From: Rhodoferax ferrireducens | Lineage (GTDB): Bacteria; Pseudomonadota; Gammaproteobacteria; Burkholderiales; Burkholderiaceae_C | Assembly: GCF_003347515.1 (NCBI RefSeq) | Contig: NZ_QEII01000274.1 | Coordinates: 1 to 64,000, forward strand | Direction of reading: 5' to 3' | Length of the DNA: 64,000 nucleotides | In this document: in pieces, positions 1-8,309 of the stretch | Layout: each line of letters starts with the position of its first letter | Numbering within the stretch: position 1 is the stretch's first letter | Made by a program: the position numbers and the translations under genes | The notes under the pieces: model-generated | What the model saw: only the letters and a program-made list of their open reading frames with translations | Database searches by the model: none | What the model was told of the DNA's origin: nothing

Positions 1-20
1 TGATGTCATGTTTGTGCTCC

Positions 21-770
21 TCAGATGACCTTGGCTTCGTTCTTGAGTTTGTCCACCAAGGTGGCGACGTCGGGCACCTTGATGCCGGCGCTGCGTTTGG
101 GCGGCTCGCTGACCTTGAGGGTCTTGATGCGCGGCGTCACGTCGACACCCAGGTCTTCGGGCTTGAAGATCTCCAGCTGCTTTTTCTTGGCCTTCATGAT
201 GTTGGGCAAGGTGACATAGCGCGGCTCGTTCAGGCGCAGGTCGGCGGTGATCACCGCCGGCAGGCTCAAAGAGAGGGTTTCCAGGCCGCCGTCGACTTCG
301 CGCGTGACGGAGACTTTGCCGTCAGCGACTTCAACCTTGCTGGCGAAGGTGGCTTGCGGCAGATCCGCCAGGGCCGCCAGCATCTGGCCGGTCTGGTTGC
401 AGTCGTCATCGATGGCCTGCTTGCCCAGAATGATCAGGCCGGGCTGCTCCTTGTCCACCAGCGCTTTGAGCAGCTTGGCCACCGCCAGCGGCTGCAGTTC
501 AACGGCGGTTTCAACCAGGATGGCGCGGTCAGCGCCAATGGCCATGGCGGTACGCAGGGTTTCCTGGCACTGGGTGACGCCTGCGGATACGGCAATGATC
601 TCGGTGACCACGCCTTTTTCCTTCAGGCGCACGGCTTCTTCGATGGCGATTTCATCAAAGGGGTTCATGCTCATTTTGACGTTGGCGATGTCTACACCGG
701 TGTTGTCCGACTTGACGCGGACCTTCACGTTGTAGTCCACCACGCGCTTGACTGCGACCAGGACTTTCAT
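21..770 (-). CDS. etfB: Electron transfer flavoprotein beta subunit
   Basis: A 249-residue protein with the usual ETF-beta length. It starts [17 protein letters not shown] and carries the signature [19 protein letters not shown] near residues 170-190, followed by KAKKK. The family pairs with ETF alpha to bind FAD and AMP, takes electrons from acyl-CoA dehydrogenases in the cytoplasm and passes them to ETF-ubiquinone oxidoreductase. AGGAG lies about 9 bases before the ATG. It is the last gene of the minus-strand operon inside the window; etfA would be expected just beyond the left edge (inference). The window holds at least four acyl-CoA dehydrogenases that need such an acceptor, so a dedicated copy makes sense. 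Confidence 0.95.
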   Translation of the reverse strand: MKVLVAVKRVVDYNVKVRVKSDNTGVDIANVKMSMNPFDEIAIEEAVRLKEKGVVTEIIAVSAGVTQCQETLRTAMAIGADRAILVETAVELQPLAVAKLLKALVDKEQPGLIILGKQAIDDDCNQTGQMLAALADLPQATFASKVEVADGKVSVTREVDGGLETLSLSLPAVITADLRLNEPRYVTLPNIMKAKKKQLEIFKPEDLGVDVTPRIKTLKVSEPPKRSAGIKVPDVATLVDKLKNEAKVI

Positions 771-826
771 GTATGAATGCTCCTATAGAGTGATGAATGA
801 TTAGCCATTATTTGATGGTCATCTGC

Positions 827-1741
827 TTAGCCAGCGCTACGTTGCGCCTTCTCCTGCTCGGCACGCCCACGGACGAGTGACTTGGCCTCAGCCCAATCCT
901 CGGGCGTCAGTTTGCCCAGCGCGGCGAAGGTACTTGGCGCGGCCAGGTGATGGCCACCGTCGATGGCGATGTTCTGGCCGGTCAGGTACTCACACCCATC
1001 GGCCTGCAGGAAGGTGAGTAGATTGCACAGTTCGGCCATGCGACCGAAACGTTGCATTGGCACTTCATCGGCTGATGCGGCGCCGACATTGGCCTTTGGA
1101 ATCGGGGCCAGTTTTTCCCATGCGCCTTCCGTAGGAAAGGGCCCCGGGGCGACGGCATTGACGCGAATGTTGTTCTTTCCCCATTCAACAGCCAATGACA
1201 TCGTCATGGCGTGAACCGCAGTCTTGGCCATCACCGACGGCAAGACGTAGGCCGAACCGGTCCACACCCAGGTCACCAGCATACTGACCACAGAGCCTGG
1301 CAGGCCTTGTTCAATCCAGCGCCGGCCGCAGGCCAGGGTGGAGAACAGGGCGCCGTCCATCACGGTGGAACGCACGGCGGCGAAACCGCGCGGACTGATG
1401 TCGATCGAAGGCGAAATGAAATTGGCGGCGGCGTTGTTGACCAACCCAGTGAGCGGGCCGCCTTGCCATATTTTTTCCACCATGGCCTCGATCTGCTCGG
1501 CCTCGCGCACATCGCAAATGTGACTCTCGATCGAGCCACCATGCGCTGCGCTGAGTTGCAGTTCGGCGACGGTCTCATCCAGGACGCCCTGGCGGCGGCC
1601 GCAGATATGGACGGCGGCACCCTGTGCGCTGAACGCGCGAGCCAGTTCCTTACCCAGGCCGGTGCCACCGCCCGTGATCAGGATACGTTTTCCTTGCAGT
1701 GCATCAGGGCGCATCGCGCCGCGCGGGGTATTTGTGTTCAT
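827..1741 (-). CDS. SDR-family reductase, 2,4-dienoyl-CoA reductase-like
   Basis: Short-chain dehydrogenase of about 304 residues. It has the NADP-binding GGGTGLG loop near the N-terminus, NNAAANF after the fourth strand, and a C-terminal TGQNIAIDGG. The usual Tyr-x3-Lys active site is replaced by SAYVLPSVMAKTAV, with the Lys eight residues after the Tyr, followed by SLAVEWGKNNIRVN and PGPFPTEGA. That arrangement is typical of DECR-type 2,4-dienoyl-CoA reductases, which reduce conjugated dienoyl-CoA with NADPH. The start at 1741 (MNTNTPRG) is preferred because GGAA lies 6 bases upstream; an in-frame ATG at 1753 is possible. It sits between acyl-CoA dehydrogenase and ETF genes, which fits removal of double bonds during beta-oxidation. 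The substrate is unknown. Confidence 0.8.
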   Translation of the reverse strand: MNTNTPRGAMRPDALQGKRILITGGGTGLGKELARAFSAQGAAVHICGRRQGVLDETVAELQLSAAHGGSIESHICDVREAEQIEAMVEKIWQGGPLTGLVNNAAANFISPSIDISPRGFAAVRSTVMDGALFSTLACGRRWIEQGLPGSVVSMLVTWVWTGSAYVLPSVMAKTAVHAMTMSLAVEWGKNNIRVNAVAPGPFPTEGAWEKLAPIPKANVGAASADEVPMQRFGRMAELCNLLTFLQADGCEYLTGQNIAIDGGHHLAAPSTFAALGKLTPEDWAEAKSLVRGRAEQEKAQRSAG

Positions 1742-1790
1742 ATGCGATTCCATTTGTAAGTGCGGTTAGTCCGCAGTTGGCGAATGTGGG

Positions 1791-2960
1791 TTAAGCAGTT
1801 TGACCGTTGGCCCGGTAATCGGCAAACAGCTTGCGGCCGATGATGAGCTTCATCACCTCGATCGAGCCACCCGCGATTTTGACGATACGAGCATCTGCGT
1901 AAGCGCGTGAAATGGGGTATTCCCACATGTAGCCCCAGCCACCGAACAGCTGCAGACACTCGTCAACCACCTTGCAGTGCAGCGTACTCAGCCACATTTT
2001 GGCCATCGCCGCGTCGATCGCGTCGAGTTCGCCCTTCATGAAGTTTTCGATGCACTTGTCGGTGAATTGGCGACCGATGACGGCTTCCGTCTTCATTTCC
2101 GCCAGCTTGAACTGGGTATTCTGAAAATCGCCGATGGTCTGGCCAAATGCCTTGCGCTCAGCGGTGTAAGCGACCGTATAGTCAATCACGGTTTCCGCGA
2201 CGGTGGCTGAGCGGATGGCTTGCGCCAGTCGCTCTTGCGCCAGTTTGGTCATCATCAATTCGAAGCCCTTGCCCTCTTCGCCGAGCATGGCCGAAGCCGG
2301 GACCCGCACCTCGTCGAAGAAAAGTTCAGAGGTGTCCTGGCCCTTCATGCCCAGTTTTTCCAGATTCTTCCCGCGTCGGAATCCCGGCAAGCTGGTGTCT
2401 ACCAGGAACAGCGTCACACCTTTGGCCCCAGCGGTCAAATCGGTCTTGGTCGCCAGCACAATGACATCGCACAACTGGCCGTTGGAGATGAACACTTTCT
2501 GACCGGAAATCAGGTAGTCGTCACCGTCGCGCACTGCCCTGGTTCGGATGGCCTTGAGGTCACTGCCGGCATGCGGCTCGGTCATGCCCAGCGAGCCGAT
2601 GGCCTCGCCACTGACCATTCTTGGCAACCACTGCTTCTTCTGCGCTTCGCTGCCGAATGCCTTGACGTAGGTTGCCACCAAATCGCAATGGATCAGAAAG
2701 CCTGGGCCGGTGTGGCCGGATCGGGCCATTTCTTCGAAGACGACGACATCGAACAAATAGTCCACACCCAGGCCACCATATTCCTCGGGCACTGTGCAGC
2801 ACAACATGCCTGCGGATCCCGCCTTGAGCCAAAGTTCACGCGGCACAATGCCATCGTGTTCCCACTGTGCATGGTAGGGTGTTATTTCTTTTTCGATAAA
2901 GCGACGAACCGTGTTGCGGAAGGCTTCGTGATCTTCGTTGAAGAGTGTTCGTTTAAACAT
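1791..2960 (-). CDS. Acyl-CoA dehydrogenase (long-chain/isovaleryl-like)
   Basis: A 389-residue FAD enzyme of normal family length. It shows GSLGMTEPHAGSDL (FAD/substrate loop, near residue 130), ISNGQLCD, and the C-terminal LFGGWGYMWEYPISR. The likely catalytic base is the Glu in LAQERLAQ (about residue 245), as in long-chain and isovaleryl-CoA dehydrogenases; the alternative position near the C-terminus is occupied by AGGSIEVMK, with Gly instead of Glu. It would oxidise an acyl-CoA to the 2-enoyl-CoA and pass electrons to ETF. It lies 20 bases downstream of a second dehydrogenase in the same operon. It resembles the dehydrogenase at 53506-54657 in its N-terminal sequence and loops. The chain length or branching of the substrate cannot be read from sequence. 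Confidence 0.88.
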   Translation of the reverse strand: MFKRTLFNEDHEAFRNTVRRFIEKEITPYHAQWEHDGIVPRELWLKAGSAGMLCCTVPEEYGGLGVDYLFDVVVFEEMARSGHTGPGFLIHCDLVATYVKAFGSEAQKKQWLPRMVSGEAIGSLGMTEPHAGSDLKAIRTRAVRDGDDYLISGQKVFISNGQLCDVIVLATKTDLTAGAKGVTLFLVDTSLPGFRRGKNLEKLGMKGQDTSELFFDEVRVPASAMLGEEGKGFELMMTKLAQERLAQAIRSATVAETVIDYTVAYTAERKAFGQTIGDFQNTQFKLAEMKTEAVIGRQFTDKCIENFMKGELDAIDAAMAKMWLSTLHCKVVDECLQLFGGWGYMWEYPISRAYADARIVKIAGGSIEVMKLIIGRKLFADYRANGQTA

Positions 2961-2980
2961 GATTTCCCTTGTGATTGTGG

Positions 2981-4147
2981 TCAGTAAGACTTGGGCAGGC
3001 CCAGCACCTTCTCAGCAATAAAGCACAAGATCAGCTGTTCAGTAATGGGGGCAATGCGGGTGATCGTCACTTCGCGCAGCAGCCGTTCGACGTGGTATTC
3101 CTTGGCATAGCCAAAGCCCCCGAGAGTGAAGACGGATTGCTGCGCCGCAGCATGTCCGGCGCGCGCACCGAGAAACTTGGCCGTGTTGGCTTCGGCGCCG
3201 CAGGGTTGATGCTGGTCATACAACCAAGCCCCTTTCATCGTCATCGCCCAGGCTGCTTCCAGATCCATCCAGCGCTCTGCGAGCGGATGCTGGATGCCTT
3301 GGTTCATGCCGATGGGGCGGTCGAAGACGACGCGGTCTTTGGCGTATTGGGTGGCTCGCCGCAGTGCGTCCTGGCCAATGGCGACGGCTTCAGAAGCGAT
3401 GAGCAGGCGTTCCGGATTCAGGCTGTGCAGGATGTAGCTAAAGCCTTTGCCTTCCTCGCCAATGCGGTCGGCGTCGGGGATGAACAAACCGTCGATGAAG
3501 ATTGCATTGGAGTCTACCGCCTTGCGACCCATCTTGGGAATTCGGCGAACCTCGATCTTGGACCGGTCCAGGTCGGTATAAAAGATCGTGATGCCGTCCG
3601 TCGGCTTCTTGCAGTCTTCAAGCTTGGTGGTGCGCGTGAGTAGCATGATCTTGTTCGCTACCTGCGCCGTTGACGTCCATACCTTTTGGCCATGCACCAC
3701 ATAGCCGCCCGGCACCTTTTCGGCAAAGGTCTTGATGGCTGTTGTGTTCAGGCCCGCATCCGGCTCGGTGAAGCCAAAGCAGCATTGGTCCTTGCCCTCG
3801 ATCAGGCGCGGCAGCCAGCGTTGGCGCTGATCGGGGGTACCACAAACGACGATGGGATGCGGGCCGAACAGGTTGATATGGACCGATGAGGTGGCCGTCA
3901 TGCCACCGCCGTGGCTGCCCACTTCATGCATCATGATACAGGCTTCGGTGACGCCCAGGCCGGCGCCGCCGTATTCGGTTGGCATGGTAATACCCAGCCA
4001 GCCGGCATCGGCCATGGCTTTGTGGAATTCGCGCGGGAATTCGCCGTCTTCGTCTCGCGCCAGCCAGTATTCGTCATCGAACGAGCGGACGACGGCACTG
4101 ACACCATCGCGTATCGCCCGGTGATCTTCTGTGATTGAAAAATCCAT
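2981..4147 (-). CDS. Acyl-CoA dehydrogenase
   Basis: A 388-residue acyl-CoA dehydrogenase, distinct from its downstream neighbour. Motifs are CFGFTEPDAGLNTTAIKT (FAD loop), VWTSTAQVANKIML, GEEGKGFSYIL, LNPERLLIASEAVAIGQ (catalytic Glu region) and LGGFGYAKEYHVERLLRE. GGAG is 7 bases before the ATG. The gene starts one base after the stop of the CitE-like gene, so the two are probably co-translated. The FTEPDAGLNT loop resembles dehydrogenases acting on branched or cyclic acyl-CoAs rather than straight-chain SCAD/MCAD, but that is only an impression. Electrons would go to ETF (21-770). Confidence 0.87.
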   Translation of the reverse strand: MDFSITEDHRAIRDGVSAVVRSFDDEYWLARDEDGEFPREFHKAMADAGWLGITMPTEYGGAGLGVTEACIMMHEVGSHGGGMTATSSVHINLFGPHPIVVCGTPDQRQRWLPRLIEGKDQCCFGFTEPDAGLNTTAIKTFAEKVPGGYVVHGQKVWTSTAQVANKIMLLTRTTKLEDCKKPTDGITIFYTDLDRSKIEVRRIPKMGRKAVDSNAIFIDGLFIPDADRIGEEGKGFSYILHSLNPERLLIASEAVAIGQDALRRATQYAKDRVVFDRPIGMNQGIQHPLAERWMDLEAAWAMTMKGAWLYDQHQPCGAEANTAKFLGARAGHAAAQQSVFTLGGFGYAKEYHVERLLREVTITRIAPITEQLILCFIAEKVLGLPKSY

Positions 4148-4148
4148 G

Positions 4149-5039
4149 TTATTGCTCCGTGGGTTTGCACGAGCCGCTCAGGCCCAATGTGCGCAATGCT
4201 TGTGTCAAGTGGGGTTTGTCGACCATGACGCCGTCGATGCTGAGCGTGCCGACATCGGGCTGGGCCGCGAAGGCATCGACGATGCGCCGCGCGTGGACCA
4301 GCTCCACCTCGGACGGGGAAAACGCTTCATTGATCGTGACGACCTGATCCGGGTGGATGGCGATCCGGCCGCGAAAGCCGCGTCGGCGCGAGATCCGGCA
4401 GGAGGCCGCCAAACCCGCGTTATCCCGGAAATCTGCGTAAAGGGTGTCAATCGCTGCTGTTCCTGTGGCTGCTGCGGCACACAGGCACATCGAGTTGGCC
4501 AGTGAGTACAGCGGGGACAGGGTGCCATCTTCTTCCCGGTTGGAAATCGCCCCAATGGCGGCGGACAGGTCTTCCGCGCCCCAGGTGATACCCACCAGTC
4601 TTGACACCGGACCGGCGAAGCTTTGCATATTCAGCATGGCTGGCGCGGTTTCTGTGGCGACTGGCACGATGCGCACGCTGCCGGCCACCATGCCCGCACG
4701 CGCCTCCAGCGCATCAAGGCAATAGCCCAGGCGAATCACGTCGGACGCACTGTTCGTCTTGGGCAGCATGATGCCCGCCAGGCCCGGGACGACCACGGCG
4801 GCCAGGTCCTCCATGGCCATGCCGGAATCGAGCGGGTTGATGCGTACAAACAGTCTGGACTGCAGACTGTTGGCTTGGGTGGCGATGAAGCTTGCCGCGG
4901 CGTTACGGGCCTCGATCTTGCGGCTTGAAGCCACGGCGTCTTCGAGATCCAGGATTAACGCGTCGGCCGGGCTGCCCAGCGCCTTGTCCAGCTTGCGCTC
5001 GCTGTCGGCAGGCACGAAAAGCATGGAGCGCAGTTTCAT
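4149..5039 (-). CDS. CitE/HpcH-family CoA-ester lyase (malyl- or citramalyl-CoA lyase-like)
   Basis: A 296-residue TIM-barrel lyase. It begins RSMLFVPADSERKLDKAL and has DALILDLEDAVA (Mg-binding Glu/Asp), IMLPKTNSASDV, VPVATETAPAMLN, GITWGAEDLSAAIG and RIAIHPDQV, all hallmarks of the CitE/malyl-CoA lyase superfamily. Members cleave or form 3-hydroxyacyl-CoA diacids such as malyl-, methylmalyl- or citramalyl-CoA. Its ATG overlaps the stop of the upstream MaoC gene (ATGA), a pairing seen with mesaconyl-CoA hydratases. A plausible role is the terminal cleavage of a branched dicarboxylic CoA ester produced by ring opening (inference). Confidence 0.85.
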   Translation of the reverse strand: MKLRSMLFVPADSERKLDKALGSPADALILDLEDAVASSRKIEARNAAASFIATQANSLQSRLFVRINPLDSGMAMEDLAAVVVPGLAGIMLPKTNSASDVIRLGYCLDALEARAGMVAGSVRIVPVATETAPAMLNMQSFAGPVSRLVGITWGAEDLSAAIGAISNREEDGTLSPLYSLANSMCLCAAAATGTAAIDTLYADFRDNAGLAASCRISRRRGFRGRIAIHPDQVVTINEAFSPSEVELVHARRIVDAFAAQPDVGTLSIDGVMVDKPHLTQALRTLGLSGSCKPTEQ

Positions 5040-5491
5040 GCCGCGGCCTGCTTGAGCATCAGGGCCTGACGGGTGCAGGTACAGACTTCCTCATCACGCT
5101 GGTTGAAGCCTTGGTGCAAGAAAGTCACGATGCCCGCATTGGACCTTGACTTGCTATCGCGCATGTCCTTGACGGTGGTGCGTGATCGGATCGTGTCTCC
5201 GGCGAAAACGGGGTGTGTAAAGCGCACGTCGGTCATGCCGAGGTTGGCCACGGTCGTTCCCAGCGTCGTATCTTGCACCGACAGGCCGATCACCAGGCCC
5301 AGCGTAAAAATGCTGTTGACCAGCGGGCGACCAAACTCGGTTGTCTTGCAGTACTCTGCATCGATATGGATGGCTGCCGGGTTGTAGGTGGCATTGCTAA
5401 ACCACATGTTGTCCGCTTCCGTGACGGTGCGGCGTATTTCGTGTTCGAATGACTGGTCAATACTGAACTCTTTAAACCAAAGCCCTGCCAT
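5036..5491 (-). CDS. MaoC-family (R)-hydratase, mesaconyl-CoA hydratase-like
   Basis: A 151-residue single hot-dog hydratase, starting MAGLWFKEFSIDQSF. The start at 5491 is chosen over an upstream in-frame ATG at 5563 because AGGAG sits 5-9 bases ahead and the longer form begins inside the divergent promoter region. The active-site region is AAIHIDAEYCKTTEFGRPLVNSIF, with the conserved Asp and the catalytic His region shortened to NPAAIHID; FAGDTIRSRT follows. Mesaconyl-CoA or beta-methylmalyl-CoA hydratases have this length and architecture. The gene is the first of the leftward operon and overlaps the CitE-like lyase by four bases, suggesting hydration followed by C-C cleavage of a branched diacyl-CoA. 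Confidence 0.78.
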   Translation of the reverse strand: MAGLWFKEFSIDQSFEHEIRRTVTEADNMWFSNATYNPAAIHIDAEYCKTTEFGRPLVNSIFTLGLVIGLSVQDTTLGTTVANLGMTDVRFTHPVFAGDTIRSRTTVKDMRDSKSRSNAGIVTFLHQGFNQRDEEVCTCTRQALMLKQAAA

Positions 5492-5610
5492 TGTTGGCTC
5501 CTTTGAAATTTTATCAATGATGTAGAGTGTGCCTGTGCATGGTACACATGTGTAATATATCATAGCTATTTAATCGTGCAACTAGGTAAAAACCTTCATC
5601 GGAATTCGCA
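5492..5610. promoter_or_regulatory. Divergent promoter region with palindromes and an ATGGTAC site
   Basis: This spacer separates the leftward MaoC operon from the rightward oxidoreductase gene. It holds a perfect 12-bp palindrome TACACATGTGTA at 5543-5554, an 8-bp palindrome ATAGCTAT at 5562-5569 and the motif GCATGGTACA at 5537-5546. The ATGGTAC core recurs in four other promoter regions of the window (18150, 19952, 16305, 57881). The symmetry suggests an operator for a dimeric regulator. The binding protein is unknown. Confidence 0.45.
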
Positions 5611-6627
5611 ATGAACAATTTAATCAACCGTCAGGTGCGCTTGCGCAGCCGTCCTTCAGCCATACCGCAGGCAGATAATTTTGAAATCACCGAAGTGCCA
5701 GTGCCCGAATTGGTGGAAGGGCAGGTGCTGGTGCGCAACGTCTTTTTGTCGGTTGAACCCGCCATGCGCGGCTGGCTGAGTACGGTCGGAAACTACAGCG
5801 AGCCGGTGCCGCTGGGTGGCGTGATGCGTTCTTTCACCGCCGGGCGTGTGCTGGCTTCCCGCGATCCGGCGGTGCCGGTGGGCGCCTGGGTGACGGGCAT
5901 GTTTGGCTGGCAGGACTATGCGCTGGTCGTGGCTTCGGATATTCAGCGCCAGATCGTTGAGCGCGACTTGCCGCTTTCCACGGCGCTGGGCGTGTTGGGC
6001 ATCAACGGCGTGACAGCACACTATGGCCTATTGCAAATCGGTCGCCCGCGTGAAGGTGAAACGGTTGTGGTTTCGACGGCAGCTGGTTCGGTCGGCTCCT
6101 GCGTGGGTCAAATTGCCAAGCTCAAGGGGTGCCGAACGATCGGCATCACGGGCGGAGAGACCAAGCGGCGCTTGTGCCTCGATCAGTTCGGCTTCGATGC
6201 GGCGGTCGATTACAAGGCCGCCGACTTCGAGAACCGACTGGCGGAAGTCTGCGCTGGCGGTGTCGATATCTATTACGACAATACCGCCGGCCCTATCAGC
6301 GACGCCGTGATGACGCACTTGAATCGCGGCGCACGGGTGATCATCTGTGGCACCGCCTCAATTGCCAGTTGGGATCCGATCCCCCTCGGCCCGCGGGTCG
6401 AGCGCCATCTGCTGGTGAAGCGGGCTCAAATGCAGGGGTTCGTCATATTTGATCATCCGGAGCACTACGAAGGTGCGTACCGTGATCTGGCGCAGTGGAT
6501 TCGAGAAGGTCACCTGAGCTACCTGGAAGACATCCAGGTCGGGATCGAGCACGCGCCGGGCGCGATCGCCGGACTGTACCGGGGCGACAACCTGGGCAAG
6601 CGGCTGATTCGCATTGCCGAGGATTGA
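5611..6627 (+). CDS. NADPH-dependent oxidoreductase of the PTGR/LTB4DH/CurA family
   Basis: A 338-residue zinc-free medium-chain dehydrogenase. It has SVEPAMRGWLS near residue 50, LGINGVTAHYGLLQIGRP, VVSTAAGSVGSCVGQIAKLKGCRTIGITGG (NADPH-binding AAGSVG) and YYDNTAGPISD. These match the leukotriene B4 12-hydroxydehydrogenase / prostaglandin reductase group, which reduces alpha,beta-unsaturated ketones and aldehydes with NADPH. It is transcribed alone, divergently from the MaoC-CitE operon, and ends 15 bases before the convergent CoA-transferase. A role in saturating an enone or enal formed from a terpenoid or alicyclic substrate is possible but unproven. Confidence 0.85.
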   Translation: MNNLINRQVRLRSRPSAIPQADNFEITEVPVPELVEGQVLVRNVFLSVEPAMRGWLSTVGNYSEPVPLGGVMRSFTAGRVLASRDPAVPVGAWVTGMFGWQDYALVVASDIQRQIVERDLPLSTALGVLGINGVTAHYGLLQIGRPREGETVVVSTAAGSVGSCVGQIAKLKGCRTIGITGGETKRRLCLDQFGFDAAVDYKAADFENRLAEVCAGGVDIYYDNTAGPISDAVMTHLNRGARVIICGTASIASWDPIPLGPRVERHLLVKRAQMQGFVIFDHPEHYEGAYRDLAQWIREGHLSYLEDIQVGIEHAPGAIAGLYRGDNLGKRLIRIAED

Positions 6628-6632
6628 GTTGA

Positions 6633-6656
6633 GCGCCAGTGCTCAGAGCCTGGCGC
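6633..6656. terminator. Candidate bidirectional terminator hairpin
   Basis: GCGCCAG at 6633-6639 pairs perfectly with CTGGCGC at 6650-6656 across a 10-base loop, right at the junction of two convergent genes. It partly lies in the last codons of the CoA-transferase gene and has no clear T tract, so termination is only plausible. Confidence 0.35.
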
Positions 6657-7893
6657 GTTGCTGTTCCCAGGCGGCCAGCAAGGCCGCACGGTGCGAGGGC
6701 TCAGCAATGCCGATCAGCGCCTGTGCGCGTTGTTCCATGCTGCGACCGCGTAATTCGGCAATACCGTGTTCGGTGATGACCGCATCAGCCATGTAGCCGG
6801 GCAGGGTGCACAGGGCCTGTGCATCCAGCGCCGGCACAATGCGTGAGATCGCGCCACGGGCTGCGGTGGCTCGCAAGCAGATCAGCAGACGTCCCCCTTC
6901 CGAGTTGAGCGCGCCTTGTGCAAATGCCGGTAGGCCTCCCGCGCCAGCTTGCAGCACACCGCCCATGCGCTCCGAGTTGACCTGGCCGAATAAATCGACT
7001 TCAACCGCCGCATTCACCGCAACGAAGCGGGGGATGCGCGCGATAGCCGCGACGTTATGGGTCTGGCTGACATCGGTGAACCACAGGTTTTCATGCTGCG
7101 CGACGAAGTCATAAAAGCGGGTGTCGCCCAAGGCGACGCCGGTGGTGATGCGGGCGTCCGGGTCCAGCGCACCGGCCTCGTGCAGGCGTTGCACCACCTG
7201 CGTCACCATGCCGGCATGAATTTTCAGGCGTCGGTGCTGGGACAGTGCCTGACCCAGCGCAAGCGGGACCGTCCCCATGCCGAATTGCAGCGTGTCACCA
7301 TCGCGCACCAGGCTGGCGGCCTGGGCGGCGATGCGCAGGTCAATCTCGCCCATGACCGGTTCCTTGTAAGTCAACAAGGGCCGTTCGGCCTCCACCCAGC
7401 CGTCCAGTTCGCTCATGTTGACGCTGAACGAGCCCTGGGTGCGCGGCATCAGCGGGTTGATATGGGCAATGCGCTGTTTGGCTCGGTTCCAGACCAGCGG
7501 CAGGAAGTCGCTGCTCAAGCCAATGCTGCAACGACCTTGCGCATCGGGCGGACTGACTTGCGCAATCGCCAGATCCACGGGCGGGCCATGGCGCAGCGTG
7601 TGTGCAATGCCGAGGTAGTCCACACCATGCAGCGCGGCCCGGCCTTCTTTCAAACCGCTGCGCACGGCGGGCGACATGAAGAAGGCCGCTAGCCGGGATT
7701 CGGGGTGCAGGCTGAGGTAGTCGATGGTGTCGATGCCCGGGAACTGCACGCCCATGAAGTTGACGTCGCGCGCACGCTCGGGGTCGCCACGCAACTCCTC
7801 GGCCAGCAGCGCTGATTCCGCGCTCATCGTTGACACAAATACCCGATTGCCGGGTTTGATGGCGTCACTCAGGCGCTGTAACGGATGGCTCAT
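6643..7893 (-). CDS. Acetyl-CoA hydrolase/transferase family CoA-transferase
   Basis: A 416-residue class I-type CoA-transferase of the 4-hydroxybutyrate CoA-transferase/acetyl-CoA hydrolase group. The catalytic Glu is visible in VDLFGQVNSERMGG, followed by the glycine-rich GAGGLPAFAQGA. The C-terminal DAVITEHGIAELRGRSMEQRA matches the conserved VTEYGVA-LRG element. Such enzymes move CoA between acetyl- or succinyl-CoA and an organic acid. The ATG overlaps the stop of the upstream MaoC gene by four bases. It closes the ten-gene minus-strand CoA-ester operon and could activate a carboxylic acid, as an alternative to the AMP-forming ligase at 10362-11906, or recycle CoA. Confidence 0.85.
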   Translation of the reverse strand: MSHPLQRLSDAIKPGNRVFVSTMSAESALLAEELRGDPERARDVNFMGVQFPGIDTIDYLSLHPESRLAAFFMSPAVRSGLKEGRAALHGVDYLGIAHTLRHGPPVDLAIAQVSPPDAQGRCSIGLSSDFLPLVWNRAKQRIAHINPLMPRTQGSFSVNMSELDGWVEAERPLLTYKEPVMGEIDLRIAAQAASLVRDGDTLQFGMGTVPLALGQALSQHRRLKIHAGMVTQVVQRLHEAGALDPDARITTGVALGDTRFYDFVAQHENLWFTDVSQTHNVAAIARIPRFVAVNAAVEVDLFGQVNSERMGGVLQAGAGGLPAFAQGALNSEGGRLLICLRATAARGAISRIVPALDAQALCTLPGYMADAVITEHGIAELRGRSMEQRAQALIGIAEPSHRAALLAAWEQQRARL

Positions 7894-8309
7894 AGGGCGG
7901 TCTTGGTTGCGTTGGCTCTCGGTGGAAGGCGGACACGCGCGCTGCCTGAAACAATTTCGGCGCCAGACTCGGTACAGCCGCGCAATCTGTACTGTGCAGT
8001 CTTGCCGTCACATTCACTGAGCTGTGCGTGGAGCAATATGTTGTCGCCACGCTTGGCCACACCGATGAAGCGGGTGTTCAGAGCCAGCAATGCGTTACAG
8101 CCGAACCTCTGGGTGAAAAGGCGTCCTACATAGGCCATGGTCAGCATGCCGTGCACCACCGGTCGGTCAAAGCCGGCGGTGCGGGCCACAGCATCATCCA
8201 GATGGAGCGGGTTGTGATCACCGGAAGCGGCAGCGTACAGTGCCAGATCGACCGCAGTGACCGGACCACATGAAAGTTCAATTGAAGCGGGGAAGGGCGA
8301 AGTGCTCAT
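7890..8309 (-). CDS. MaoC-like hydratase subunit (catalytic half)
   Basis: A 139-residue hot-dog protein with SGDHNPLHLDDAVARTAGF, which carries the catalytic Asp/His pair of R-hydratase 2 enzymes, and RPVVHGMLTMAYVGRLF after it. The protein is a single fold and overlaps the next MaoC-type gene by four bases. Adjacent pairs like this form heterodimeric enoyl-CoA hydratases in actinobacteria (HadAB, ChsH1/ChsH2), where one partner is catalytic and the other accommodates bulky acyl groups. A hydratase for a bulky cyclic or branched 2-enoyl-CoA is the likely role (inference from pairing). Confidence 0.8.
   Translation of the reverse strand: MSTSPFPASIELSCGPVTAVDLALYAAASGDHNPLHLDDAVARTAGFDRPVVHGMLTMAYVGRLFTQRFGCNALLALNTRFIGVAKRGDNILLHAQLSECDGKTAQYRLRGCTESGAEIVSGSARVRLPPRANATKTAL

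Noticed and set aside
3..776. Plus-strand open frame covering the etfB region
   Set aside because: It is the antisense of the ETF beta gene, whose signature is unmistakable; the plus-strand protein is His/Gln/Asp-rich without motif.
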